Positions 44,000-52,860 of a DNA stretch of 64,000 nucleotides are shown in pieces (position 1 is the stretch's first letter; the number at the start of each line of letters is the position of its first letter). A program made the translations under genes and the position numbers. This stretch comes from an uncultured Bacteroidales bacterium (GTDB lineage: Bacteria > Bacteroidota > Bacteroidia > Bacteroidales > UBA932): positions 1 through 64,000 of the forward strand of contig CALVDF010000011.1 in NCBI GenBank assembly GCA_944326245.1, read 5' to 3'. Under the pieces are notes generated by a model, which was given only the letters and a program-made list of their open reading frames with translations, had not been told where the DNA came from and searched no databases.

Positions 44000-45886
44000 T
44001 CATTCTTTTTTGAGGAGGAAGGTGAACGGTATGTCCAGTCGGGCTGCCCAGTCCCTCTCTACGTGGGCATCTCCAGGGAATACGCGTGTCTGCCATTGCG
44101 GGGCGCTCCATCCGCGGGAGGAGAGCAGACTGTCAAGCCTGTCCTGGAACGGCGGATATAGGGCATCGAGTGTCTCGTCGCCGCGGTCCGTGTACAGCAG
44201 GCAGCTTCCCGGCTCCGGCAGATGGTCGGAGAGATAATCCAGGAATGCCTCGAATACTGACCTGGATATGCCGGCGGCATCCTGATAGGATGAGCTGGTG
44301 ATCATCGGCAGGTGGGTGGACATGCAGGCGGCACCGCCGAATACGTCCGGATATTCGCACAGGGCATAGAGTGAAATGAGTCCGCCCATGCTGGATCCTG
44401 CTATAAATGTGTGTTCCCGTTCAGGCCGGGTGCGGTATATGGAATCTATGAACTGTTTCAGCTCCGAGGTGAGGAATTTCAGGTATTCGTCAGCTTCATA
44501 TACTGTTCCTGAGGATGTCATGTATCGGTTGGCCTCGGCATCATTGATGTATCCCAGAACCTTCTCGGGGAAGTATTCTCCGTACCTGTTGGAACCATGT
44601 GCCACTCCGACTATGATTACCGGACTTATGCTGTCTGATTCCATGAGCCGTCCCGCTACTTCGTCAGCCTGCCATTCCTGGCGGTTCCATGTCGAGGTAG
44701 AGTCGAAGAGCATCTTGCCGTCGTGCATGTACAGTACGTCGTATCTGTCTTTGCCTGATTCCGAATATCCTTCAGGCAGCCATACGTATACCTGACGCGG
44801 TGTCATGTATTGCGAGCGGAAGCATGGGTACTCTTCGACGTGTCCGTAGGCAGTATTGATTTCCGAGCCGTCCTTGGGCATCTCGATGATGCCTCCGTCG
44901 TAGATGAGATATCCGCGCAGGTCCGGTCTGGAAGCGATGAATTCTGCGGCTTTCTCTTTCCCTAGTACCATGCAGTATGTGGCATATGCGTCGGAGTATG
45001 TGCCGCCAAAAGCGGGGTCGGATGATATTACCGTGGCACTCAGCAGGTCGTGGCGGACGGGATATCCGGTGACAGGGTTAATGGAGTGGGCATATTTTTT
45101 ACCGTCTATGATATGGAATTTGCGGTAATTGCCTGAGGTCGTGATGCCGCAGTCCGTCAGGTCAAGGTATTTCTGCACGTTCTGGCCTGCCGTCTGTGAG
45201 CCGTCTATGGGGGCATCGATGCCGATTCTCCAGTTTTTCCCTGACGGGTTGAGTCCCTTGCATGTTATTTCCATCCCGACTTCCACGAGGTAGTTCCGGA
45301 CGCCCAGGCTGTCCAGAATCCTTGCAACCATATCGCAGGAGTATCCCTGTGCTATTGCATTGAAATTGAGCTGAACACGCGGGTCTTTTTTCTTCAGGCG
45401 GCCGTCCTGTCCCAGCTCTATCAGGTCCATGCCTACGAATTCCAGCAAGGAGTCTACGACATGTGCGGTTGCGGCATCGTCCCTGAGGCTGTCGAGTCCT
45501 GAAGGATTCTTGAAACCGAATCCCCAGAAGTCGAACAGCGGTCCTCCGCTGACGTCGAACAGTCCGCCGGTCTCATTCCACAGTTTTCGGGAGACCACGA
45601 AAAGTTCCTTGAAATACTTGTCCGGTACCACATCCTCTCCTCTGTTGAATCTGGAGAGCAACGAACCTTTGTTGTATCCAGATATGGAGAAGTCTATGTC
45701 TCTCAGGCATCCTGCGACCATGGATATGACACTGTCCTCGTCGATGCCGGATGGTGGGGTGGAGTATATTATGTGGAAGGTCCCGCCTTGGGCGAATCCC
45801 TCTATTCTACGGTAATCGGATCTTGGACTGCAGGATGTTGCAGCCATAAGCAATGCTGCTGTGAGAGGAATCAGAAGACTGCGCAT
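44000..45886 (-). CDS. ApbE-like FAD:protein FMN transferase fused to an esterase domain
   Basis: 628 aa. Lipoprotein signal ALLMAATSC (Cys19). Residues ~25-335 are ApbE: GGTFHIIYSTP at the start, GGLFDVSGGPLFDFWGFG, NAIAQGYSCDMVARILDSLG, then YAHSINPVTGYPV and YSDAYATYCMVLG for metal and FAD binding. After a short linker, residues ~350-628 form an EsteraseD-type alpha/beta hydrolase: RQVYVWLPEGYSESGKDRYDVLYMHDG, nucleophile Ser499 in GSSMGG, and a C-terminal FPGDAHVERDW with the likely histidine. ApbE moves FMN from FAD onto Thr residues of periplasmic proteins. The fused hydrolase has no evident tie to that reaction. The reading frame is continuous. Confidence 0.87.
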   Translation of the reverse strand: MRSLLIPLTAALLMAATSCSPRSDYRRIEGFAQGGTFHIIYSTPPSGIDEDSVISMVAGCLRDIDFSISGYNKGSLLSRFNRGEDVVPDKYFKELFVVSRKLWNETGGLFDVSGGPLFDFWGFGFKNPSGLDSLRDDAATAHVVDSLLEFVGMDLIELGQDGRLKKKDPRVQLNFNAIAQGYSCDMVARILDSLGVRNYLVEVGMEITCKGLNPSGKNWRIGIDAPIDGSQTAGQNVQKYLDLTDCGITTSGNYRKFHIIDGKKYAHSINPVTGYPVRHDLLSATVISSDPAFGGTYSDAYATYCMVLGKEKAAEFIASRPDLRGYLIYDGGIIEMPKDGSEINTAYGHVEEYPCFRSQYMTPRQVYVWLPEGYSESGKDRYDVLYMHDGKMLFDSTSTWNRQEWQADEVAGRLMESDSISPVIIVGVAHGSNRYGEYFPEKVLGYINDAEANRYMTSSGTVYEADEYLKFLTSELKQFIDSIYRTRPEREHTFIAGSSMGGLISLYALCEYPDVFGGAACMSTHLPMITSSSYQDAAGISRSVFEAFLDYLSDHLPEPGSCLLYTDRGDETLDALYPPFQDRLDSLLSSRGWSAPQWQTRVFPGDAHVERDWAARLDIPFTFLLKKE

Positions 45887-45942
45887 GATGGCATGATTTT
45901 AGTAAAATTGTTATCTGTTTGCAAAACTAAGAAAATTTGATG

Positions 45943-45950
45943 CATATTTG
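45943..45950 (+). promoter_or_regulatory. candidate promoter of the FISUMP lipoprotein gene
   Basis: TTTG (45918-45921), 21 nt, then CATATTTG (45943-45950), one mismatch from TAnnTTTG. On the other strand TAGTTTTG (45929-45922) can serve the divergent ApbE-like gene, so the two promoters overlap. Confidence 0.5.
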
Positions 45951-45968
45951 TAACCTGATTATGTTTAA

Positions 45969-47015
45969 ATGATAAAGATGGAAAGAAAGTGCTTGAAAAT
46001 ACTGGCCTTTGCAACGTTGATGCTTATGGCTGCGGTTTCGTGCAAGAAGGATGAAGAAGATGAAGAGTGGCAGGCCATGGCCGGCGACCTGGTGTACGAC
46101 ATGCCGGCATATGCAGTGGTCAACCAGAAGGTATCATCATATGTTACAGGCATAACTACTCCGGCTTCGCCCAGGTATTTCTGGGTGTCCCACAATATAG
46201 ACATCAGTGAGACCGATACTCTGTATGCCCAGTCCATCAGTTTCACGATGCCTTCGACTCCAGGAACGTACAGCATTACGGTGTTTGCCAGGGCTGACGG
46301 CTATTATTCCAAGTCCAGTACTTCCGAGATACAGGTTATCAAGGCGGACATGAGTGCAATAGGCGGATGGAGTGAAGGTACTTCCAGTGTTACGGACGAA
46401 CGTGACGGGGAAGTGTATCCTACCAGGGTCATCGGATCTTTGGAATGGTTTGTCCAGGATCTGCGCTACGACGGAACGGAATCCGGGGGAGACACTCTCG
46501 GACGCCCTTATGATGATTCTGAAGGAATTGACAATATCTTCGGAAGGCTTTATTCGTGGAATGATGCTACAGGAGGAGTGAAAGGCAGCGGGTTGGGCGG
46601 AGGCCCCCAAGGAGCCTGTCCTGAAGGCTGGTCGGTTCCTACAGATGAAGACTGGCTGGACCTGGCAGCAGCTGCCGGCGGGGAGGGGGAGACGTTCTTC
46701 GGCAACTGGCCTGGCCTGGGGGAGGCCCTTTCTGCCCCTGTTTCCATAAACGGCAACGCCATGTGGCCTTATTCTCCCGACAATATGCATACCAACACTC
46801 TAGGGTGGAACGGTTTCCCCAACGGCAACTCCAGGGACCACTATGGAGAATTCGAGAACATATCCGTCTACGGCATGTGGTGGTCTTCTTCAGGCATGGA
46901 GGACGGTATGGTTCCATACAGGTATATCTATTACAATGCCGATAATTTCGGGGCGTACTATACAGATCCGGAAAGCTACGGAGTGTCTGTAAGGTGCGTA
47001 CGGCTGGCTCGCTGA
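45969..47015 (+). CDS. FISUMP-domain lipoprotein
   Basis: 348 aa. Lipoprotein signal AAVSC (Cys25 from the first Met); translation may start at 45969 or at the ATG at 45978. Residues ~35-125 form an Ig-like beta domain ending in SEIQVIKADM. From ~135 the Fib_succ_major (FISUMP) domain is clear: DERDGEVYPTRVIGSLEWFVQDLRY, GRLYSWNDA, CPEGWSVPTDEDW, GMWWSSSGMEDG and YGVSVRCVRLAR. The family is common in surface lipoproteins of fibre- and gut-associated Bacteroidetes, and its function is unknown. Confidence 0.88.
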   Translation: MIKMERKCLKILAFATLMLMAAVSCKKDEEDEEWQAMAGDLVYDMPAYAVVNQKVSSYVTGITTPASPRYFWVSHNIDISETDTLYAQSISFTMPSTPGTYSITVFARADGYYSKSSTSEIQVIKADMSAIGGWSEGTSSVTDERDGEVYPTRVIGSLEWFVQDLRYDGTESGGDTLGRPYDDSEGIDNIFGRLYSWNDATGGVKGSGLGGGPQGACPEGWSVPTDEDWLDLAAAAGGEGETFFGNWPGLGEALSAPVSINGNAMWPYSPDNMHTNTLGWNGFPNGNSRDHYGEFENISVYGMWWSSSGMEDGMVPYRYIYYNADNFGAYYTDPESYGVSVRCVRLAR

Positions 47016-47050
47016 AGTAAAAATCGGAAAATCAATTAAAATCAATAGAG

Positions 47051-47641
47051 ATGAAAAAAGGTTATGTAGTACTTGTCGTCATTGTGGCGGTAGTACTGAT
47101 CCTGTTCTTCTGGATCAAAGGAATGTACAATTCGATGGTTCGCATGGATGAGAATGTCTCCCAGGCATGGGCTCAGGTTGAAAATGTGTACCAGCGCCGT
47201 TCGGATCTGATCCCCAATCTGGTAGCAACAGTGAAAGGATATGCGGAGCATGAATCTTCGACTCTGGAGGCTGTGGTGGAAGCCAGGGCAAAGGCAACAC
47301 AGGCGACTGTAGACCCGTCCAGACTTTCTGAAGAGGAACTTGCCAACTTCATGAATGCCCAGAATGATCTGGGGACTGCCATCGGACGTCTTCTCGTATC
47401 GGTGGAGCGTTATCCCGACCTCAAGGCCAACCAGAATTTTCTGGAGCTTCAGGCACAGCTGGAGGGTACGGAAAACAGGATAGCCGTGGAGCGCAAGAAG
47501 TTCAATGAAGCGGCCCGCAATTACAATGTGGCCATACGGCGTTTCCCCAACAATATCTTTGCAGGGATGTTCGGATTTGAAAAGAAAGGCTATTTCGAGG
47601 CATCCGAGGGAGCGGATCAGGCACCTGCAGTCAGTTTCTAG
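47051..47641 (+). CDS. lemA: LemA family protein
   Basis: 196 aa. One N-terminal membrane anchor (~4-22, VVLVVIVAVVLILFFWIKG) leads into a long coiled-coil/four-helix domain: DENVSQAWAQVENVYQRRSDLIPNLVATVKGYAEHE and FLELQAQLEGTENRIAVERKKFNEAARNYN, the LemA core. It heads a lemA-TPM-TPM operon with a 5-nt gap to the next gene. The topology is cytosol-out. Family function unknown, and it often travels with TPM proteins. Confidence 0.93.
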   Translation: MKKGYVVLVVIVAVVLILFFWIKGMYNSMVRMDENVSQAWAQVENVYQRRSDLIPNLVATVKGYAEHESSTLEAVVEARAKATQATVDPSRLSEEELANFMNAQNDLGTAIGRLLVSVERYPDLKANQNFLELQAQLEGTENRIAVERKKFNEAARNYNVAIRRFPNNIFAGMFGFEKKGYFEASEGADQAPAVSF

Positions 47642-47646
47642 ATGGG

Positions 47647-48090
47647 ATGACGGCCGAGGATTTGCTCAAAAAAGAGAATAAGGCTGCAATGGTACGTGCC
47701 ATTGAGACAGCTGAGAAAAACACTTCGGGGGAGATCCGTATCCATCTGGAGCAGGTATGCAAGGGTGACCCGTACATGCGTGCGGCGTATGTGTTCTCCA
47801 AGCTGGGAATGTTCAATACGAAAGAGCGCAACGGAGTACTGATATATATGGCCCTCAAGTCACACAAGTTCGCGATCATCGGTGATTCCGGGATCAACGA
47901 ACGGGTGGGGGCCGGTTTCTGGAATGAAGTGAAGGACGGTATGGCGGCAGATTTCCGTTCCGGGGATTTCACGGGAGGAATGTCCAGGGCTGTCATATCG
48001 GTAGGAGAAAAGTTGAAAGCATACTTTCCTTACAGAAAGGGTGATGTCAATGAACTTTCAGATGAAATATCATATGTCGACAATCAGTAA
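47647..48090 (+). CDS. TPM-domain protein (small, cytoplasmic form)
   Basis: 147 aa. No signal peptide. The TPM fold begins at IETAEKNTSGEIRIHLEQVCKGDPYMRAAYVFSKLGM and has the conserved RNGVLIYMALKSHKFAIIGDSGINERVG and a later FRSGDFTGGMSRAVISVG. TPM proteins (TLP18.3/Psb32/MOLO-1) include proposed acid phosphatases, but the reaction is unsettled. Middle gene of the lemA cassette. The last ~29 nt overlap the next gene. Confidence 0.85.
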   Translation: MTAEDLLKKENKAAMVRAIETAEKNTSGEIRIHLEQVCKGDPYMRAAYVFSKLGMFNTKERNGVLIYMALKSHKFAIIGDSGINERVGAGFWNEVKDGMAADFRSGDFTGGMSRAVISVGEKLKAYFPYRKGDVNELSDEISYVDNQ

Positions 48091-48874
48091 AACATTCAGT
48101 CTTGTGCTGCTGGCAGCCGTTTCACTGACACTGTCGGCGCAGATTCCGCCCAAACCTTCAGTACCCAGGGCTGTCAATGATTATGCAGGGTTGTTTTCAT
48201 CCGCTGATGCCGAGTACATGAACCGCAAACTGGTCGATTTTGCTGACACTACCTCCAACAGGATTGTCGTGGTGACCGTAAAGGATCTGGGAGGTATGGA
48301 TCCTGCTGAATACGCCTATGAAGTAGGTGAACAGTGGGGTGTGGGCTCAGGGAAGTTCGACAACGGAGTGGTGGTGCTGGTCAAGCCCAAGACATCGGCT
48401 TCATCAGGCCAGGTGTATATAGCTGTGGGATATGGCCTGGAAGGGGCGATTCCGGATGCGGTGGCAAAGCGTATCGTGGAAAACGAGATGATTCCGCGTT
48501 TCCGGGACAATGACTATGCGGGAGGGACGGATGCTGCCCTGAACGTACTCATGAAACTCGCTTCCGGAGAAATATCGTATAAGGAATATGAAGATGAGCA
48601 GGATTTGTCCGGTGCTTTGGGAGTCCTGTTCGGAATTGTGGTTATCATAGTGATTGTAGCGTTGTCGCGAGGGCACCGTAACGGTCCTACAAGCATAGGA
48701 CGCGGAGGAAGCCGTGGATCGTCTGTCGCCGATGCCATTTTCTGGAGCTCAATTCTGGGAAGCGGCCGTGGCGGAGGATTCGGAGGCTCAGGCGGAGGAT
48801 TCGGAGGAGGCGGCTTTGGAGGCGGCTTCGGAGGCGGTTCCTTCGGGGGTGGAGGAGCCGGCGGCTCCTGGTAG
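48062..48874 (+). CDS. secreted TPM-domain protein with Gly-rich C-terminus
   Basis: About 270 aa from the ATG at 48062; starts at 48041 or 48074 are also possible. Signal peptide FSLVLLAAVSLTLSAQ. TPM domain (~35-165: VNDYAGLFSSADAEYMNRKLVDF, NRIVVVTVKDLGG, NGVVVLVKPK, GYGLEGAIPDAVAKRIVENEMIPRFRD). One membrane segment (~195-215) and a glycine-rich tail with FGGG repeats ending GGSW, a common tail for this family. With LemA it probably forms an inner-membrane module facing the periplasm. It converges with phoH, 2 nt away. Confidence 0.88.
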   Translation: MKYHMSTISKTFSLVLLAAVSLTLSAQIPPKPSVPRAVNDYAGLFSSADAEYMNRKLVDFADTTSNRIVVVTVKDLGGMDPAEYAYEVGEQWGVGSGKFDNGVVVLVKPKTSASSGQVYIAVGYGLEGAIPDAVAKRIVENEMIPRFRDNDYAGGTDAALNVLMKLASGEISYKEYEDEQDLSGALGVLFGIVVIIVIVALSRGHRNGPTSIGRGGSRGSSVADAIFWSSILGSGRGGGFGGSGGGFGGGGFGGGFGGGSFGGGGAGGSW

Positions 48875-48876
48875 CA

Positions 48877-49848
48877 TCATCCTTCCTCCACTGTTTCGAA
48901 AGCTTTGATGATTTTCGTGACCAGGGGGTGGCGTACCATGTCTTCCGTACCGAAGTTGATGACCGCCACACCTTTTATGTTCCTTACAAGTGAGACTCCG
49001 CGCATCAGTCCGGAGTCTTTTTTGTTTGGAAGGTCTATCTGTGACGCATCTCCGGTGACAATGAACTTGGCATTGCAGCCCATACGTGTAAGGAACATTT
49101 TGAGCTGTCCTATGGATGTGTTCTGTGCTTCGTCCAGGATTACGAAAGCACTGTCCAGAGTGCGTCCTCTCATATATGCGAGTGGTGCGATCTGTATTAT
49201 GCCTTCTTCCATGAGGATCTGAAGCTTGCGCGGATGTATCATGTCGTGGAGGGCATCGTACAGAGGCTGTAGATACGGGTCCAGCTTGTCTTTCATGTCT
49301 CCGGGCAGGAATCCGAGTCTTTCCCCGGCTTCTACGGCCGGACGGGTGAGAATGAGTTTTTTGACCTCCTTGTTTTTCAGTGCCCTTACGGCCAGTGCTA
49401 TGGCAGTATATGTCTTGCCCGTACCTGCGGGTCCCAGGGCAAAGATCAGGTCGTTCCTGTAGTATTCGTCTACCAGCCGGCGCTGGTTTCTGGTTCTTGC
49501 CTTGACTATCCTTCCCTCATTGCCGTATACTATGTTGTAGTATTCCTCATTGTGCTGCGGAGCGCGGTCCTCCAGTTCCGTAGGGTATGTCCTCCAGTCA
49601 AGTATGCGTTCCAGTTCACTGTCGCTTATGCTTCCTCCCTTGCGCAGCTCCTCCAGAAGTGCACCGATTCTTCTGGACAGCTGTTCCACCTGTTCTTCCT
49701 GGCCCTCCAGCCGTATTTCATTGCCCCTTGCCAGGATTCTTACGTCAGGGAAGTAGAATTTCATTCTCTCCAGTTTTCGGTCATTGACCCCGTATACGTC
49801 CACCGAATTGAGACCGTCTATCGATATTGTCTTTTCTGTCATATTCAT
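48877..49848 (-). CDS. phoH: PhoH family ATPase
   Basis: 323 aa. An N-terminal ~110-residue KH-like region (RNEIRLEGQEEQVEQLSRRIGALLEEL) precedes the PhoH ATPase core: Walker A ALGPAGTGKTYTA, the RPAVEAGERLGFLPGDMKDKLDPYLQPLYDAL block, Walker B AFVILDEAQNTS and the MFLTRMG.AKFIVTGDASQIDLP sensor region. It is the PhoH/YbeZ form, linked to RNA and ribosome metabolism. Its ATG overlaps the capA stop (ATGA), so it is coupled to capA. Confidence 0.94.
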   Translation of the reverse strand: MNMTEKTISIDGLNSVDVYGVNDRKLERMKFYFPDVRILARGNEIRLEGQEEQVEQLSRRIGALLEELRKGGSISDSELERILDWRTYPTELEDRAPQHNEEYYNIVYGNEGRIVKARTRNQRRLVDEYYRNDLIFALGPAGTGKTYTAIALAVRALKNKEVKKLILTRPAVEAGERLGFLPGDMKDKLDPYLQPLYDALHDMIHPRKLQILMEEGIIQIAPLAYMRGRTLDSAFVILDEAQNTSIGQLKMFLTRMGCNAKFIVTGDASQIDLPNKKDSGLMRGVSLVRNIKGVAVINFGTEDMVRHPLVTKIIKAFETVEEG

Positions 49849-50864
49849 TTTTCGAACAAATGCCTTAGCCTGTAATATGTGTCTTTCATTTTATCGTAAT
49901 TGTGCTTGTTGATGAATTCGTCCCTCTTGCCTAGAAACTGCTTTACCGGCAGGACCGTGAATTCTTCAGCATAACCTCCGGATCTTGAGCTCCATAGCGG
50001 TATGGCTTCCCCTCCGCAGAGAAAAGCCAGTCCCGAGAGGGTGACCGCGATGTCAAGACGGAATGCGAGTCCGAGTTCCGTGTTGCGGAGACTCATGTTG
50101 GAGATGAAGTTGCCCAGGGAGTATACTACAGGGAGTTCAACCGGCTGTACAACATGGGGATGGGAGCCGATGACGGCGTCTGCGCCCCATTGCAGCAATT
50201 TTCTGGCCCAGTCCCTCTGTGCTGATGACGGTTCTGTCACGTATTCCGGCCCCCAGTGCGGTATTGCAATGATTATGTCCGCATCCGATTTTTCAGCCCT
50301 GTCTATCGCAGTCCGGACGGCATCTTCGTCCATTGTGTTGACGATCATCGGTTCCGGCACTTTTATGCCGTTGGTGCCGTATGTGAAGTTGACAAACGCT
50401 ATCCGGATTCCGCGTATTTCCGTGATATATGGATTTGAGGCGGCTTCGTCCAGACTGTCTCTGTATATGCCTGTAAACGGGGTCCCGATTCCGGAGTATT
50501 TTTCGAGTGAGGACAACAGTCCGCGGCGTCCCTTGTCGCAGATGTGGTTGTTGGCGCACAGAAACAGGTCAATGCCGCTGTCTGCGGCCTCTTCGGCCAG
50601 GGATTCCGGGGCGGAGAACGATGGATATCCGGTAAACGGGGGACCTCCCAGACAAAATTCCATGTTTGCGGCGGCAAAGTCGGCCTCCTCTATGATGGGC
50701 CGTACGTATCTGAAGTATGATGAGTAGTCGTATGAGGATGCTATCGTGGCATCGGCACCGTCCAGGCGGGCGGAGTGCAGCTGGGCTTCATGCTGCATGA
50801 CATCACCGACAAACAGAATCGAGACAGTGTCTACAACGGTCAGCAGTAGGGTAGTAAATGTCAT
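49845..50864 (-). CDS. CapA family metallophosphatase-like protein
   Basis: 339 aa. An N-terminal membrane segment is followed by the PGA_cap fold: SILFVGDVMQHEAQL (metal-binding D and H), FAAANMEFCLGGPPFTGYPSFSAP, LFLCANNHICDKGRRGLLSSLEK, IIIAIPHWGPEYVTEPSSAQRDWARKLLQWGADAVIGSHPHVVQPVE. This is the CapA/PgsA-like calcineurin superfamily, named for poly-gamma-glutamate capsule synthesis, but here there is no capB/capC, so the substrate is unknown. Overlaps phoH by 4 nt. Confidence 0.9.
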   Translation of the reverse strand: MTFTTLLLTVVDTVSILFVGDVMQHEAQLHSARLDGADATIASSYDYSSYFRYVRPIIEEADFAAANMEFCLGGPPFTGYPSFSAPESLAEEAADSGIDLFLCANNHICDKGRRGLLSSLEKYSGIGTPFTGIYRDSLDEAASNPYITEIRGIRIAFVNFTYGTNGIKVPEPMIVNTMDEDAVRTAIDRAEKSDADIIIAIPHWGPEYVTEPSSAQRDWARKLLQWGADAVIGSHPHVVQPVELPVVYSLGNFISNMSLRNTELGLAFRLDIAVTLSGLAFLCGGEAIPLWSSRSGGYAEEFTVLPVKQFLGKRDEFINKHNYDKMKDTYYRLRHLFEK

Positions 50865-50869
50865 ATGTG

Positions 50870-52231
50870 TTACTGCTGCAATAGGGTTATATTGTTGAAA
50901 TCAAGTCTGACGGCAAGCCACTTGCGCAGCTTCTCCATGTTTTCGTCCGATATCCGTTTCCCGGCCTGAAGGATGATGATGATCTCTTCCTTCTGTCCTA
51001 TCGTGTCGGTACTTATGGCGTATCCTCTGGTTATGGTAACGTCTGAGAGAGATGGATATTGGGCTTTAAGTTCACTGGTTATCTGCTCGTACGGCAGCTC
51101 TTTTTCCTTGTATGCCTGGAGTTCTTTCTGCATTGATGCTATTGTCTCTTCCCGCTTGCGTATTTCCTGGTCGCTGCGTTCGTAGATGCTTTGGATGGCG
51201 ACCCTGTCTGTCATCTCGCTCTGGTCCGTAGCGGCAGTTTGTGTGACAAGTATCTGGTCATCCGTAAGTCCGAACTTGTGTGCCGACCGGTATATTGCAT
51301 TGAGGCCGTCGGGACTGAGTGTTTCACCGGCTATGAACAGTTCGATTCTGGGCGGTTTGCTGTGGGTGTATATCCTGTAGTCGTATATGTAGCTGCGGGA
51401 CATGTCCTTGTTGTCGGCTATGAATTCCTTGGCAGTGTGGTTGAAGTTGTTTTCGCGGATCATTACGATTGCGGAATATACGCTTGGAATGACGATGACG
51501 ATGGTGAGTGCGGCGACCCAGCGGCTCACTTTTCTTTTTTTGGCCGGATCTGTAAAAGTGGCCATCGGGAATTTGAGGTACTTGACGGTAAGAAATGTGG
51601 AGATGGCTATGAATATGCTGTTGATGAAGAAGAGGTACATTGCTCCGGCGAAATATTTGAGGCTTCCGGAGGCCAGTCCGAAGCCTGCCGTACACAGGGG
51701 CGGCATCAGGGCTGTTGCGATGGCTACACCTGAAATGACAGTGCCTTTGTCTTTACGGCTTATCTCTATTATGCCGGCAAAGCCTCCGAAGAGGGCTATC
51801 AGGACATCGTAAATTGTCGGGTTTGTTCGGGCGAGGAGCTCGGTAGGGTTTTCAAGTTCAAGCGGTGATACCAGAAAATAGATGCTGGAGGCCAGAATAC
51901 TGATGATGACCATTACCAGCAGGTTCTTGAAAGCGGTTTTGAGGAATGTCGTGTCGTTTGTCCCGAGCCCGTAGCCTATTCCGAATATGGGACCCATCAG
52001 AGGAGATATGAGCATTGCTCCTATGATTACGGGTATCGAATTGGTATTCAGCCCCACGGATGCTATGACTATTGCAAATGCAAGGATGTATGCGTTGGGC
52101 CCTTTGATGTAGATATTGCTGTGTATGTATTGTGACGCCTTGTCAGTGTCTATGTGGTCGTTGAGATTGACAATGTTGATGATTTGGGATTTCAGATTGC
52201 CTAAAAAATGCTTGAAACTGTTATCCATCAT
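50870..52231 (-). CDS. DUF389 (TIGR00341-like) membrane protein
   Basis: 453 aa. The N-terminal ~250 residues hold about six membrane helices and the DUF389 core: GPNAYILAFAIVIASVGLNTNSIPVIIGAMLISPLMGPIFGIG, GGFAGIIEISRKDKGTVISGVAIATALMPPLCTAGFGLA. A soluble C-terminal half follows with a coiled region (~335-390, RSDQEIRKREETIASMQKELQAY) and an alpha/beta end. Function unknown. It lies 5 nt before capA, so DUF389-capA-phoH form one minus-strand operon. Met1 or Met2 could be the start. Confidence 0.85.
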   Translation of the reverse strand: MMDNSFKHFLGNLKSQIINIVNLNDHIDTDKASQYIHSNIYIKGPNAYILAFAIVIASVGLNTNSIPVIIGAMLISPLMGPIFGIGYGLGTNDTTFLKTAFKNLLVMVIISILASSIYFLVSPLELENPTELLARTNPTIYDVLIALFGGFAGIIEISRKDKGTVISGVAIATALMPPLCTAGFGLASGSLKYFAGAMYLFFINSIFIAISTFLTVKYLKFPMATFTDPAKKRKVSRWVAALTIVIVIPSVYSAIVMIRENNFNHTAKEFIADNKDMSRSYIYDYRIYTHSKPPRIELFIAGETLSPDGLNAIYRSAHKFGLTDDQILVTQTAATDQSEMTDRVAIQSIYERSDQEIRKREETIASMQKELQAYKEKELPYEQITSELKAQYPSLSDVTITRGYAISTDTIGQKEEIIIILQAGKRISDENMEKLRKWLAVRLDFNNITLLQQ

Positions 52232-52269
52232 GCGTATTTTTAATAATTGCGGTGTAAATATACATTTTT

Positions 52270-52301
52270 TTTGGCGTCTGTGTCATTATTTAGTACTTTT
52301 G
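52270..52301 (+). promoter_or_regulatory. promoter of the SPOR lipoprotein gene
   Basis: TTTG (52270-52273), exactly 20 nt, then TACTTTTG (52294-52301). Start expected near 52306, leaving a leader of ~40 nt. Confidence 0.8.
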
Positions 52302-52344
52302 TTGGATGTATTGAACTTGTAAAATTTAATTAAATTATCACGAA

Positions 52345-52833
52345 ATGAAAGCTTTTAGATTGGTTTCTACCTTGTTGGTCGCCATGATGCTGGTGACTGG
52401 CTGTGATTTTTTCCGTTCCCTAGTGGGCAAGCCTACTTCCAAGGATCTTGAGAGAATGAAACAGGAGGCTGTTGAACAGGCGCGCAAGCAGAGAGAGCTT
52501 GACTCGGTCAACAGGGTGAAAGCCCTTGAGCTTGAGAAGGCAAAGGCCGCTGCAGAGCAGGAGTCCAAACTGGACGAGAGTGCAGGAAGATATCATGTGA
52601 TTCTCGGCAGTTTCAAAGTTGAGGGCAATGCAGACAAGATGTATGCACTGCTTGAAAAGAACGGCTATACGCCCCGCGTAATAAAATTCAACAACGGTTT
52701 CGAGGTGGTGTCCGTAGCGGCATACAACAACTACCATGATGCCCTCAAGGCCATGAACGATGTCATGGAGTACGAGTTCTGCCCCGAAGATGTATGGATA
52801 TATGATATCCGTCAGAACATGCATGCCAAATAA
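52345..52833 (+). CDS. SPOR-domain lipoprotein
   Basis: 162 aa. Signal and lipobox VAMMLVTGC (Cys20), then a charged helical linker (~30-80), then a SPOR domain: RYHVILGSFKVEGNADKMYALLEKNGYTPRVIKFNNGFEVVSVAAYNNYHDALKAM. SPOR domains bind denuded peptidoglycan at septa, so a role in division or envelope remodelling is likely. It has its own promoter and is followed by gcvT after 27 nt. Confidence 0.9.
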   Translation: MKAFRLVSTLLVAMMLVTGCDFFRSLVGKPTSKDLERMKQEAVEQARKQRELDSVNRVKALELEKAKAAAEQESKLDESAGRYHVILGSFKVEGNADKMYALLEKNGYTPRVIKFNNGFEVVSVAAYNNYHDALKAMNDVMEYEFCPEDVWIYDIRQNMHAK

Positions 52834-52860
52834 TTACCAATAATATAACGGAAACAGGAT

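Noticed and set aside
43746..44161. Small open frames running through the tRNA-Pro gene and the repeat region
   Set aside because: They read tRNA and hairpin sequence; similar artefact proteins arise wherever this kind of repeat occurs.
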